Below, piece after piece: positions 27,204-37,284 of a stretch of 64,000 nt of DNA. The notes beneath the pieces are model-generated. The model was given only the letters and a program-made list of their open reading frames with translations, searched no databases and was not told where the DNA came from. The DNA is from Betaproteobacteria bacterium (GTDB lineage: Bacteria > Pseudomonadota > Gammaproteobacteria > Burkholderiales > Burkholderiaceae_C). Position 1 is the stretch's first letter. Each line of letters begins with the position of its first letter. The translations under genes and the position numbers were made by a program. The stretch lies in NCBI GenBank assembly GCA_013289985.1, contig JABCYW010000003.1:51424-115423 (forward strand), given 5' to 3'.

Positions 27204-27217
27204 TGAAAGCGCTTTCA
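27204..27217. promoter_or_regulatory. LacI-family operator 1
   Basis: TGAAAGCGCTTTCA, a perfect 14-bp palindrome with the central CG step typical of LacI/GalR-family operators, 116 bases before the binding-protein start. Confidence 0.75.
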
Positions 27218-27327
27218 GCATTGTTCAACGGAGAGCCCTCCCGCCGTTACAGCGTAAACCCGAGCATGGCGGCGCGCCAGCGTGCAGAGCGGGCGGACAA
27301 GGGCAGCACGGCACCGTCACGGCGTCA

Positions 27328-27341
27328 TGCAAGCGCTTTCA
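27328..27341. promoter_or_regulatory. LacI-family operator 2
   Basis: TGCAAGCGCTTTCA, 13 of 14 bases identical to operator 1 and 124 bases away from it, which would allow looping between the two sites. It follows a TATCAT box on the operon strand, so a bound repressor would sit at the start of transcription. Confidence 0.72.
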
Positions 27342-27356
27342 TGATAGCCGCTCATC

Positions 27357-27438
27357 CTTGGGTGCCAGGTCTTGCCTGGCAACACCGCTCGGCGCCGGGA
27401 CTCGCGCGGCAAGTTGCCAGGCAAGACCTGGCACCAAG
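27357..27438. repeat. BIME-like double hairpin / probable lacI terminator
   Basis: Two arms of 25–26 bases (27357–27383 and 27413–27438) are reverse complements of each other apart from one inserted G. Each arm is itself a hairpin, TGCCAGG-TCTTG-CCTGGCA (or its complement). About 29 bases separate the arms. It starts just after the lacI stop, where a terminator would be expected, but its nested symmetry is that of paired REP elements. Confidence 0.6.
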
Positions 27439-27443
27439 AGAGG

Positions 27444-28505
27444 TCAGCGCAGGACGCGGCGCGTCGACTCGCGGGCAACCAGCTCGGGCGGCGGCAGGTC
27501 GGCCGCCGGCTCGGTGCCCTTGAGCATCGCCAGCATCGCCGCGGCCGCCTCCGAGCCGATCTCGTAGACCGACTGGCGGATGGTGGTGAGCGGGGGCACC
27601 GAGAACTTGGCGGGCGCCAGGTCGTCGAAGCCCACCAGCGAGACGTCGTCGGGCACGCGCACGTTGCGCCGGTACAGGCCCAGCGCCGCGCCGATGGCCG
27701 TCTGGTCGTTGGCGGCGAAGATCGCGCTGAACGCCAGCCCGCTCTCCAGCAGCCGGTTGACGGCCAGCAGGCCGCCGGCCTCGGTGAAGTCGCCGGCGAT
27801 CACCAGCGCGGGATCGAACGCGATGCCCGCGCGCTCCAGCGCGGCGCGGTAGCCGGCCTCGCGGTCGAGCGCGTCCTTGTGCAGCGGATCGCCGGCGATG
27901 AAGGCGATGCGGCGGTGGCCGCACTCGATCAGGTGCTGGGTGGCCAGCAGGCCGCCGGTGTGGTTGTCGAAGTCGATCGAGAAGATGCGCTCGGTGCGCA
28001 GCTCGCGCCCCACCACCACCATGGGCACCTGCTGCGAATAGGTCTGCAGGGACTCGTTGGACATGCGCCCGGCCAGCACGATCAGCCCATCGACGCGGCG
28101 CGACATCAGCGCCTCCATCGCCTTGTGCTCCTCGGCCTCGTGCCAGTGACCGCTGACGAAGATCGGGATGTAGCCGGCCACCTCGAGCCGATCCTCGATG
28201 CCGCGCAGCGCCTCGCCGTAGAACGGGCTGTTGATGGTCTGCGTGAGCACGCCCACGCTCAGCGTGCGTCCGCCGGCCAGGCCGCGCGCCACCGGGTTCG
28301 GCCGGAAGCCCAGCGTGCGGATGGCCTCGTCGATGGCCGCGCGCTTCTCGGGGCTCACCGTGGCGGTGCCGTTGAGGATGCGCGAGACGGTGCTGGGCGA
28401 GACGCCGGCCGCCTTGGCCACCATCCCGAGCGTCACCGATCCCGTGCCGGACGGCGTGGAGGCGGTGGCGGGAGAGCGTTTGCGGCGGGCGGGAGGCTGG
28501 GTCAT
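27444..28505 (-). CDS. LacI-family repressor of the beta-glucoside operon
   Basis: 353 residues. N-terminal helix-turn-helix and hinge (VTLGMVAKAAGVSPSTVSRI, LNGTATVSPEKR, LGFRPNPVARGL), then a periplasmic-binding-like sugar domain (VGVLTQTINSPFYGEALRGI, IFAANDQTAIGAALGLYRRN, DDVSLVGFDDL). About 20 extra low-complexity residues precede the DNA-binding domain. Three matching palindromes flank it: one before its own gene and two before the operon it faces. So it is most likely the local repressor, relieved by a beta-glucoside or breakdown product, and self-controlled. Confidence 0.9.
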   Translation of the reverse strand: MTQPPARRKRSPATASTPSGTGSVTLGMVAKAAGVSPSTVSRILNGTATVSPEKRAAIDEAIRTLGFRPNPVARGLAGGRTLSVGVLTQTINSPFYGEALRGIEDRLEVAGYIPIFVSGHWHEAEEHKAMEALMSRRVDGLIVLAGRMSNESLQTYSQQVPMVVVGRELRTERIFSIDFDNHTGGLLATQHLIECGHRRIAFIAGDPLHKDALDREAGYRAALERAGIAFDPALVIAGDFTEAGGLLAVNRLLESGLAFSAIFAANDQTAIGAALGLYRRNVRVPDDVSLVGFDDLAPAKFSVPPLTTIRQSVYEIGSEAAAAMLAMLKGTEPAADLPPPELVARESTRRVLR

Positions 28506-28548
28506 CGGACGTCGCGGGTGGCTGGGTAAGACTCACGCAGTGTAGGCG

Positions 28549-28562
28549 TGACAGCGCTTTCG
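28549..28562. promoter_or_regulatory. LacI-family operator upstream of lacI
   Basis: TGACAGCGCTTTCG matches the operator core (AGCGCTTTC) of the two sites before the sugar operon, with a weaker left half. It lies 44 bases before the lacI start, suggesting autoregulation. Confidence 0.55.
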
Positions 28563-28596
28563 CGCATCCCGCCCTCGGGGGACGCTCGCGCGCGCC

Positions 28597-30594
28597 TCAG
28601 AGAACGGTTCGGCTGGCCATCGCCTCGAGCTCGCCCGGCGCCAGCACGCGCAGCGACGGCTCGCCCTCGTGCGTGGCCAGGCCGTGCATCTCGATGGACT
28701 TCTGCATGCGCATGATGCGCGTGAGGAAGGCCATGATCTCGGGCGTGATCACCTGGCCCGGCACCAGCACCGGGATGCCCGGCGGGTACGGCGTGATCTG
28801 GTCGCAGCACACGCGGCCGTCGAGCGCCGCGTTGGGCTGGCCCTGGTCGTCCAGCAGGGGGACGCGCTCGCCGTACTCGTAGAACGCGTCGCGCGGCAGG
28901 CAGGCCAGGCGCGAGAAGCGCGGCAGCTCGGGCATGCGCGCGCTGGCGCGCTCGGGACGGCGCTCCTTGGACAGGCGCAGCAGCGCGTCGAACAGCCGCG
29001 ACACCTTGGAGCGGGTGGTGCCCACCGTCAACAGCAGCGTGAGCGTGTTGTGCGTGGACTTCTCCACCTGGATGTTGAAGCGCTCGAACAGCTCCTCGCG
29101 CAGCTCGTCCGAAGAGAAGCCCGACGCCGTGATGTCGATGGTGATCTTGGTGGGATCGAGGCGGATGCCGTCGTCGGCCAGTTCCTCGGGCAGCAGGTCG
29201 GCGAGCTCCAGCGCGCGGAACACGCCGGTGGCGTTGATCTTCTCGCGCAGCTCCTGCGCGTACTTCAGCGAGCGATCGAGCAGCCGGTAGCCCTCCATCA
29301 CCGCCTGCTTGCGCGCCACGTCCAGGCTGGCGATCAGGTTGTACTGCGGGCTGGTCGACGCGTGCATGTTGAAGTTCTCGCGGAACAGGTGCTCGTCGAA
29401 CAGCGGGTCGTTCACGTGGATCATGCTGGCCTGCGAGAAGGCCGACAGCACCTTGTGCGTGCTCTGCGTGCAGTAGTCGGCGCCGCTTTCCAGCGCGGTG
29501 GGGCGCAGCGCCGGATGGAAGCGCGCATGGCCGTACCAGGCCTCGTCGACGATCACCTTGATGCCCGCGGCGTGCGCTGCCTCGATGATGGGCTTGAGGT
29601 CGTAGCGCAGGCCGTCGTAGGTGCACGACGTGAGGATCAGCACGCGCGCATCCGGATGCTGCGCGATGGCGGCCAGCACCGTGGCACGCGGCACCGGGCC
29701 GAACAGGCCGTACTTGCGGTTGACCGACGAGTCGAGGTACACCGGCTGCGCGCCCGACAGGATCACGCCGTGGTGGACCGACTTGTGGCAGTTGCGATCG
29801 AGCAGCATCTTGTCGCCCGGCGCCAGCAGCGTCTGGAAGATCACCTTGTTGGCGGTGGACGTGCCGTTGGTGGCGAAGTAGGTCTTGCGCGCGCCGAAAG
29901 CCTGCGCGGCCAGGCGCTGGGCCTGCACGATGACGCCGGTGGGGTGCAGCAGCGAGTCGAGCATCTCCACCGACACCGACAGGTCGGCGCGCAGCAGGTT
30001 CTCGCCGGCGAAGTCGTAGAAGTCGCCCACCCACGGGCTGCCCTTGTACGAGTCGCCGCCCGCGTGGCCCGGCGTGTGCCAGCTGTCCTTGGCCATGCGC
30101 ACGTAGTTCTTCAGCTCGTCGTAGAACGGCGTGGCCGACTTCTCGGCGATCTCGGCGGCCAGGATGCGGGCCCAGCCGTTGTAGTCGCGCTCGCCGCGGT
30201 AGAAGTAGCCGTGCACCACGTTGCTGGCGAGCTGTTCCAGCAGCAGCTTGTTCTCGTCGTCCTCCAGCGTCACGTACAGCGACAGCTCGGGGCGCAGCGC
30301 GATGATCTCCTGGGCCATGGCGGCGACGTCCTGGTGGCGCGCGGCGCCCTTGCCGGACTTCGCGGCGGGCGCGTGGTCGCCGTGGTCGATCAGCACGATC
30401 TGCACGTCGCCGTCGGCCTGCACCGCGGCGATGGCGGCGGCCGCGTCGGCGGCCGCGACGGCCAGCAGGTCGAACGGGTTGTCAAGCTTCTGCGCGGCCG
30501 CGTTGACGCCCGCCACCACCTCGTCGCGCCAGCCCGGATCGGCGCTCACCACCAGGACATGGCTCATCGGTTTCGTCGTCTTGTTCTCGGGCAT
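28597..30594 (-). CDS. Orn/Lys/Arg decarboxylase (fold type I, PLP-dependent)
   Basis: 665 residues from ATG 30594. N-terminal receiver-like wing domain (about 10–125, HVLVVSADPGWRDEVV), then the PLP domain with the family signature STHKVLSAFSQASMIH; Lys381 forms the Schiff base. DSWHTPGHAGGDSYKGSPW and YFATNGTSTANKV are classic for arginine, lysine and ornithine decarboxylases. C-terminal domain with PYPPGIPVLVPGQVI. It makes agmatine, cadaverine or putrescine; the sequence alone does not tell which. No antiporter (AdiC/CadB/PotE) is adjacent, so biosynthesis is as likely as acid resistance. Confidence 0.88.
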   Translation of the reverse strand: MPENKTTKPMSHVLVVSADPGWRDEVVAGVNAAAQKLDNPFDLLAVAAADAAAAIAAVQADGDVQIVLIDHGDHAPAAKSGKGAARHQDVAAMAQEIIALRPELSLYVTLEDDENKLLLEQLASNVVHGYFYRGERDYNGWARILAAEIAEKSATPFYDELKNYVRMAKDSWHTPGHAGGDSYKGSPWVGDFYDFAGENLLRADLSVSVEMLDSLLHPTGVIVQAQRLAAQAFGARKTYFATNGTSTANKVIFQTLLAPGDKMLLDRNCHKSVHHGVILSGAQPVYLDSSVNRKYGLFGPVPRATVLAAIAQHPDARVLILTSCTYDGLRYDLKPIIEAAHAAGIKVIVDEAWYGHARFHPALRPTALESGADYCTQSTHKVLSAFSQASMIHVNDPLFDEHLFRENFNMHASTSPQYNLIASLDVARKQAVMEGYRLLDRSLKYAQELREKINATGVFRALELADLLPEELADDGIRLDPTKITIDITASGFSSDELREELFERFNIQVEKSTHNTLTLLLTVGTTRSKVSRLFDALLRLSKERRPERASARMPELPRFSRLACLPRDAFYEYGERVPLLDDQGQPNAALDGRVCCDQITPYPPGIPVLVPGQVITPEIMAFLTRIMRMQKSIEMHGLATHEGEPSLRVLAPGELEAMASRTVL

Positions 30595-31066
30595 CTCGTG
30601 ATCTCTTTGGCAGCTGTTCCAGCAGACCTGGCATCGTAGAACACAACACGAAGTGGAAAATTCTGGCAAAATACGAGTTGACGCTGCGAATGCACTTCCA
30701 GAACGTCCTCCTGTCATAGGGAAGACATCCAGAAAGCGCGCTCGTCTCCGCTCATCCCCTCTGACCTTCTCAAGCCGGTCTGCTGCAAATCACTGATTCC
30801 GTCAGGGTTATCCCTGAACGAATCGCACGGTGACAAGCACTCGGAAACGGTTGTGGTCGGCGGCGATGCCGTCGCTACCAGACGTTTCCTGGGCAACAAC
30901 CCCTCCGCTGGCCACCTTGGCCTCACGCGGTGGCAGCCCCGTTATCTTCTAACGCGACCTTATTGGTGCTGCCGAGCTCACATCTTTGGCAGGCAGCGCC
31001 GTGGCGCTCATTGCGTACTCGGGACAACCCCGAGCGCGCGGGTGACGCCGTGCTTGAAAGTGATCC
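30595..31066. other. Long divergent intergenic region with structured leaders
   Basis: 472 bases with no convincing gene, less GC-rich than its surroundings. It must hold promoters for the decarboxylase (minus) and the helicase (plus). Visible: AT-rich stretch around 30650–30690, a small hairpin TCAGGG-TTAT-CCCTGA (30802–30817), a poor plus-strand TTGGCC/TTATCT pair (30917–30922, 30942–30947), and the helicase leader hairpins at 30995–31034. No promoter is clear enough to call. Confidence 0.5.
30995..31034 (+). promoter_or_regulatory. Stem-loops in the 5′ leader of the helicase gene
   Basis: AGCGCC-GT-GGCGCT (30995–31008) and CTCGGG-ACAAC-CCCGAG (31018–31034), both perfectly paired, 33–72 bases before the start codon. 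RNA-helicase mRNAs often have structured leaders through which the helicase or cold controls its own synthesis; that role here is inference. Confidence 0.4.
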
Positions 31067-32869
<1,803 letters not shown>

Positions 32870-32908
32870 GCGTGACGCGCGCCCCGGCGCGCTGACCTGA
32901 TGGCACGA

Positions 32909-32939
32909 ATGGCCGCCCCGCAACGGGCGGCCATTTTTC
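32909..32939 (+). terminator. Rho-independent terminator of the helicase gene
   Basis: ATGGCCGCCC (32909–32918), loop CGCAAC, GGGCGGCCAT (32925–32934), then TTTTT: a perfect 10-bp stem with a T-run, 40 bases after the stop. Confidence 0.95.
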
Positions 32940-33047
32940 ATGGGGCGTGGCCTTGCCGGAGGGGTCTGGCTCTTCTTTCATCCGCGCCAGCACTTTCATC
33001 GAGGAGTCCAGGCCGCTCGCGGATGCAAGAAGTGCCTGACCCCTTGG

Positions 33048-34139
33048 TCATCGATCCTCGCCCGATGCCCTCGCCGCGTTGCGCGCGCGGTTGTCCCGCG
33101 TGCGCTGCTTCATCTCGGTCACGTGCCGCCGTCGCTGGAACGGGTCGTCGTTCTCGCGGTTGGCCTCGCGCAGCAGCTTCTGGAAGCTCAGCAGCCGCGC
33201 CGGCGCCACCTGTTCGCGCACCGCGCAGCCCGGCTCGCGCGCATGGCGGCAGTTGCGGTAGCGGCATCGCAGCGCGAACGTGCCGATCTCGGGGAACGCG
33301 TCGTTGAGCGTGTCCGGATCGGCGTCCAGCCACAGCTGCCGCAGGCCCGGCGTGTCGATGAGGCAGGCGCCGCCGGCGGTGCGGTGCAGCGTGCGCACGG
33401 TGGTCGTATGCTGGCCGCGCTCGTCGCCGGCACGCACCGCGTGGGTGGTCGCGCCCGCCCCGGTCAGCGTGTTGGTGAGCGTGGTCTTGCCGGCGCCGCT
33501 GGAGCCCAGCGTCACCAGCGTCGAGCCGCGCGCGAGCCAGGGCGCCAGCGCCTGCGCGGCGGCCGGCGAGCGGCCGTCGATCGCCAGCACCGCGATGTCG
33601 TCGCGCGCGTCGCCCAGGTGCGCGCGCACGCGGGCGACGGCCGCGTCCGGATCGGCGCACGCGTCGGCCTTGGTGAGCACCACCACCACGCGCGCGTCGG
33701 CCGAATGCGCCAGCACGAGGAAGCGGTCGAGGCGGCGCAGGTTGAAGTCGCTGTCCAGGCCCATCACGATGAACGCGGTGTCGATGTTGGCCACCAGGCC
33801 CTGGCGGCCGCCGGCCGGGTCGCGCCGCGTCAGGCGGTTGCGCGCGGGCAGGCGCGCGACCGCCCAGCCGCGGTCGTGGTCGGAGGCCGCCGGCCGCCAC
33901 CACACCCAGTCGCCGACGACCAGTTGGTCGCGCCCGCGATCGAGCACCGCTCGCAAGGCGGCTGCGGGGACCACGGCGTGGGCGTCGGCGCCGTCGTCCA
34001 CCACCAGGTGGTCGCGCTGGATCTCGACGACACGCGCGAGCCGCGTGCCCCCCGGCCGGGCGTGCGCGAGCGCCGCCTGCACCGTGGCGTGGGAAAGTCC
34101 GATGTCGCGCAGCGCGCGAAGATCGAGGGAGTCTTGCAT
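33048..34139 (-). CDS. rsgA: Ribosome small-subunit-dependent GTPase A
   Basis: 363 residues. Circularly permuted GTPase: the OB-fold comes first, then G4 (LTKADA), G1 (GSSGAGKTTL) and G3 (DTPGLRQL), as is typical of RsgA/YjeQ. The C-terminal zinc knuckle has Cys/His in FALRCRYRNCRHAREPGCAV. It checks 30S maturation by hydrolysing GTP on the nascent subunit. The N-terminus is long (DLRALRDIGL) compared with short E. coli-like forms but matches RsgA variants of about 350 residues. Single gene, convergent with the helicase. Confidence 0.9.
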   Translation of the reverse strand: MQDSLDLRALRDIGLSHATVQAALAHARPGGTRLARVVEIQRDHLVVDDGADAHAVVPAAALRAVLDRGRDQLVVGDWVWWRPAASDHDRGWAVARLPARNRLTRRDPAGGRQGLVANIDTAFIVMGLDSDFNLRRLDRFLVLAHSADARVVVVLTKADACADPDAAVARVRAHLGDARDDIAVLAIDGRSPAAAQALAPWLARGSTLVTLGSSGAGKTTLTNTLTGAGATTHAVRAGDERGQHTTTVRTLHRTAGGACLIDTPGLRQLWLDADPDTLNDAFPEIGTFALRCRYRNCRHAREPGCAVREQVAPARLLSFQKLLREANRENDDPFQRRRHVTEMKQRTRDNRARNAARASGEDR

Positions 34140-34560
34140 TTGGATTCGTTCCGGACGCGCCGCGGAGACGATGTCGTCGACGCGGCAGCCTCGCTCGCGC
34201 CGCGCGCGAACGAAGAAGGGCCTTGCACGGTCAAGGCCGGCGATGGAGATGTGGGCGTCGGAACCGGAGGCAGTCGGCGCAGGCCGCGGCGGGCTCGTCT
34301 TCGAGCACGGGGCCTGGCACCGGAGGCGCGCCAGGGATCGCGAGGATCAGTGGCGGGACACCTTCGACAACCGTGACGGCACGGCGGTCGACGCGCTGGC
34401 GATGTGAGTATCCATGTCGGCCTCCTGCAGGTGGAACGGTTGAAGGGAGCCGCGACTTTGCGCCCGCACCATCGACCTGTCAAGACCGCGCGCCCGCATG
34501 GCGGCGCGCGCGCCACACGGCCACAATCGCCGCACTTCACGACCTGACCGGATCCTCGCC
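34140..34560. other. Intergenic region between rsgA and the SnoaL-like gene
   Basis: 421 bases without a confident gene. It contains the 22-codon minus-strand frame at 34347–34415 with a strong ribosome-binding site; otherwise only GC-rich sequence, with no clear promoter or terminator. Confidence 0.4.
34347..34415 (-). CDS. Possible 22-residue peptide with strong ribosome-binding site
   Basis: ATG at 34415 preceded at five bases by AGGAGG (34426–34421), an almost ideal Shine-Dalgarno, then MDTHIASASTAVPSRLSKVS and a stop two codons later. It is upstream of rsgA on the same strand (about 200 bases). It could be a leader peptide, a micro-protein or chance. No family recognised. Confidence 0.3.
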   Translation of the reverse strand: MDTHIASASTAVPSRLSKVSRH

Positions 34561-35016
34561 ATGCGCCCTGTCCTGCTCGCCTGCGCTCTCTCGCTGCCCG
34601 CCTTCCACGCCGCCGCCGCCACGCTGCCGTCGGCCGCCGACCTGGCCGCCGCCGCGGCCGAGGTCAGGGCCGCGGAGACCGCGTTCGCCAAGACCATGGC
34701 CGACCGCCGGCTCGACCGCTTCACCGAGTTCGTGGCCGAGGACGCCGTCTTCAACGGCAACAAGCCGCACATCGGCCGCGCGGCCGTGGTGGAGACCTGG
34801 AAGGGCTTCTTCGACGGCCCGCAGGCGCCGTTCAGCTGGGCGCCCGACGCCGTCGCGGCCACCGCCGACGGCCGCCATGCCGTCTCCACCGGCCTCGCGC
34901 GCGACCCGGCCGGCAAGGTGATCTCGCGCTTCACCACGATCTGGCGCAAGGACGGCGACGGGCGCTGGCGCGTCGTCGTCGACCAGGGCGTGGATGCGCC
35001 GGACTGCGCCAGGTAG
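34561..35016 (+). CDS. Exported SnoaL-like/DUF4440 domain protein
   Basis: 151 residues. Signal peptide about 1–20 (LPAFHAAAATLP). Mature part is an NTF2-like domain: AAAEVRAAETAFAKTMADRR, FTEFVAEDAVFNGNKPHIGR, AVVETWKGFF, ISRFTTIWRKDGDGRWRVVV, D…G. This is the pattern of DUF4440/SnoaL_3 proteins, cone-shaped pockets with diverse or unknown activity. Ends four bases before the stop of the convergent peptidase gene. Confidence 0.75.
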   Translation: MRPVLLACALSLPAFHAAAATLPSAADLAAAAAEVRAAETAFAKTMADRRLDRFTEFVAEDAVFNGNKPHIGRAAVVETWKGFFDGPQAPFSWAPDAVAATADGRHAVSTGLARDPAGKVISRFTTIWRKDGDGRWRVVVDQGVDAPDCAR

Positions 35017-35019
35017 CGG

Positions 35020-37080
35020 TCAGAACGTCACGTCTTCCGGCAACAGCCCGCGCTTGCGCAGCAGCGGCTCGATGGACGGCATGCGCCCGCGGAACGCCGC
35101 GTAGGCCTGCTGCGGCGCCACGCTGTCGCCCGCGCCGTAGATGCATTGGCGAAGACGCGCCGCCACCACCGGGTCGAACGCGCTGCCGGCCTCCTTGAAG
35201 GCATCGAACGCGTCGGCGTCCAGCACCTCGGCCCACAGGTACACGTAATACCCGGCGGCGTATGACGAGCCCGAGAACAGGTGCTGGAAGTGCAGCAGGC
35301 GGTGGTTGATGCCCACCTCGGGCGGCAGGTTCAGGCGTGCCAGCGTGGCGGCCTCGAACTCGGGCAGGTCGGGCGGCGGTTCCTTGTCGGTGCGCGAGTG
35401 CACGGCCATGTCCACCAGCGCGCTGCCGGCGTAGCGCACGGTCTCGTAGGCCTGGCCCCAGCGGCGCGCCTCCTGCAGGCGGCGCACCAGCGTCTCGGGA
35501 ATGGGTTCGCCGGTCTGCCAGTGGCGCGCGTGGCGCGCGATCACCTCGGGCTCCAGCAGCCAGTGCTCGAACAGCTGCGAGGGCAGCTCCACGAAGTCGC
35601 GCAGCACGTTGGTGCCCGACAGGCGCTGGTAGGTGACGTCGGACAGCAGCCCGTGCAGGCCGTGGCCGAACTCGTGGAACAGCGTGCGCGCGTCGTCGAA
35701 GGACAGCAGCGTGGGCTCGCCCGGCGCGCCCTTGGCGAAGTTGTTGTTGTTCATGATCACCGGCAGGTCCACCGAGCCGTTGCGGCCCTGCCAGCGCAGC
35801 GCGCTCATCCACGCGCCGGAACGCTTGGTCTGGCGCGCGAAGTTGTCGTGCAGGAAGATGCCGACCAGCCTGTCGCCATCGTGCACCTCGTACGGCACGA
35901 CGTCCGGGTGGTAGACCGGGATCGCGTCGTTGCGCACCATGCGGATGCCGAACAGGCGCTGCGCGCAGTCGAACGCGGCCTGCACCATGCGATCGAGCGA
36001 GAAGTACGGCTTGACCTCGCCGTCGTCGAACGCGTAGCGCTGCTGGCGCACGCGCTCGGAGCCGAAGCGCCAGTCCCACGCGTTGTACGGGCCGGCCACG
36101 CCGGCGTCGCGCAATGCCTCGTGCACGGCGTGGCGCTCGTCCTGCAGCGCGGCCAGCGCGCGGGCGTAGACGTCGTCCAGCAGCGTGTTGACCGAGGCGA
36201 TGCTGCCGGCCATGGTGTTGGCCAGCGCGTAGTCGGCATAGTTCGCGTGGCCGTGCATCCAGGCCTGCTCCTGGCGCAGGCGCAGGATGTCGCGGGCCAC
36301 CTCGCGGTTGTCCGTCTCGCCTTCGTTCTGGCCGCGGCCCACCCACGCCGTCCAGGCTTTCTCGCGCAGGTCGCGCCGCGCGGAGAACGTGAGGAAGGGC
36401 ACGATCAGCGAGCGCGAGAGCGTGACGACGTGCCGGCCCTCGCCCAGGCCGCGGTCGCTGGCGGCCTGGCGCGCGGAGGCGCGCACGAAGGGCGGCAGGC
36501 CGTCGAGCTCGGCGTCGGACAGCTCCAGCTGGAAGCCGGCCTCGTCGGCCAGCACGTTCTGCGCGAAGCGCGTGGTGAGCTGCGCGAGGCGTTCCATGAT
36601 CTGCGCGTAGCGCGGCTGCTTGTCGGGCCCGAGGCGGGCGCCGGCGCGCACGAAGTCGACGTGCAGGCGCTCTACCAGGCGCAGCTGTTCCGGCAGCAGC
36701 GAGAGATCGTGGCGCTTCGCGTGCACCGCGTCGACTCGCGCGAACAGGCCGGCATGCATCATCACGGCGCTGTCGTGCGCGGCCAGCGGGCCGGCCAGCT
36801 CGCGCTGCACGGCCTGGATCTCGGGGGAGGTGTGCGACGCGGCGAGCGCGTGGAACGCGGCCTCGATGCGCGACAGCAGTCGGCCGCTGCGGTCGAACGC
36901 GGCCACCGTATTGTCGAAGCCGGCCGGCTCGGCGAGCGTCGCGATGGCCTCCACCTCGGCGCGCTGCGCCTGCATCGCCGCCACGAAGGCCGGCGCGAAA
37001 TCGGCGGCGCGGATCTGGTCGAACGGCGGCAATGCGAAGGGCGTCGTCCAGTCGGCGAGCAGGGGATTTTGGGCGGTCAT
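35020..37080 (-). CDS. dcp: M3-family zinc metallopeptidase (peptidyl-dipeptidase Dcp-like)
   Basis: 686 residues, the usual length. Zinc site HEFGHGLHGLL (H469, E470, H473), with the third ligand Glu in the following GTNVLRDFVELPSQLFEHW. The N-terminus NPLLADWTTPFALPPFDQIR and the C-terminal HFQHLFSGSSYAAGYYVYLW fit Dcp/oligopeptidase A of the thimet family. It degrades short peptides; no signal peptide, so cytoplasmic. The same reading frame stays open far upstream, but family resemblance begins at MTAQNPLLADW. Confidence 0.9.
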   Translation of the reverse strand: MTAQNPLLADWTTPFALPPFDQIRAADFAPAFVAAMQAQRAEVEAIATLAEPAGFDNTVAAFDRSGRLLSRIEAAFHALAASHTSPEIQAVQRELAGPLAAHDSAVMMHAGLFARVDAVHAKRHDLSLLPEQLRLVERLHVDFVRAGARLGPDKQPRYAQIMERLAQLTTRFAQNVLADEAGFQLELSDAELDGLPPFVRASARQAASDRGLGEGRHVVTLSRSLIVPFLTFSARRDLREKAWTAWVGRGQNEGETDNREVARDILRLRQEQAWMHGHANYADYALANTMAGSIASVNTLLDDVYARALAALQDERHAVHEALRDAGVAGPYNAWDWRFGSERVRQQRYAFDDGEVKPYFSLDRMVQAAFDCAQRLFGIRMVRNDAIPVYHPDVVPYEVHDGDRLVGIFLHDNFARQTKRSGAWMSALRWQGRNGSVDLPVIMNNNNFAKGAPGEPTLLSFDDARTLFHEFGHGLHGLLSDVTYQRLSGTNVLRDFVELPSQLFEHWLLEPEVIARHARHWQTGEPIPETLVRRLQEARRWGQAYETVRYAGSALVDMAVHSRTDKEPPPDLPEFEAATLARLNLPPEVGINHRLLHFQHLFSGSSYAAGYYVYLWAEVLDADAFDAFKEAGSAFDPVVAARLRQCIYGAGDSVAPQQAYAAFRGRMPSIEPLLRKRGLLPEDVTF

Positions 37081-37284
37081 GGCGGTGGGTGGAGCTCTTG
37101 TTCGAAGGGTCTTTGAGGCGACGGGCACGTCCCGTGGCCGGGCGCCATGATGGCAGCACCCGCGCGCCGGGACATCGGGAAGGATACGGCCCCGCCCCAC
37201 CTCCCCGTTCGCCGCGAGGAGATTCCGCCGGAAGTTTGCCCGGGAGAGAATGGCCGCATCCCTCCGCTGCGACCCCGTTCTCCC

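Larger units (their letters stand above)
27089..27443. other. Intergenic control region between lacI and the sugar operon
   Basis: 355 bases with no gene. From the lacI side it holds the large inverted repeat at 27357–27438, a TATCAT box on the minus strand (27347–27342) directly before the operator at 27328–27341, a second operator at 27204–27217, and about 115 bases of leader before the binding-protein start. A minus-strand TTGAAC just upstream of the second operator may be an alternative -35. Confidence 0.6.

Noticed and set aside
30714..30926. 70-codon minus-strand frame upstream of the decarboxylase
   Set aside because: No ribosome-binding site, no protein-like pattern, and a small hairpin lies inside it.
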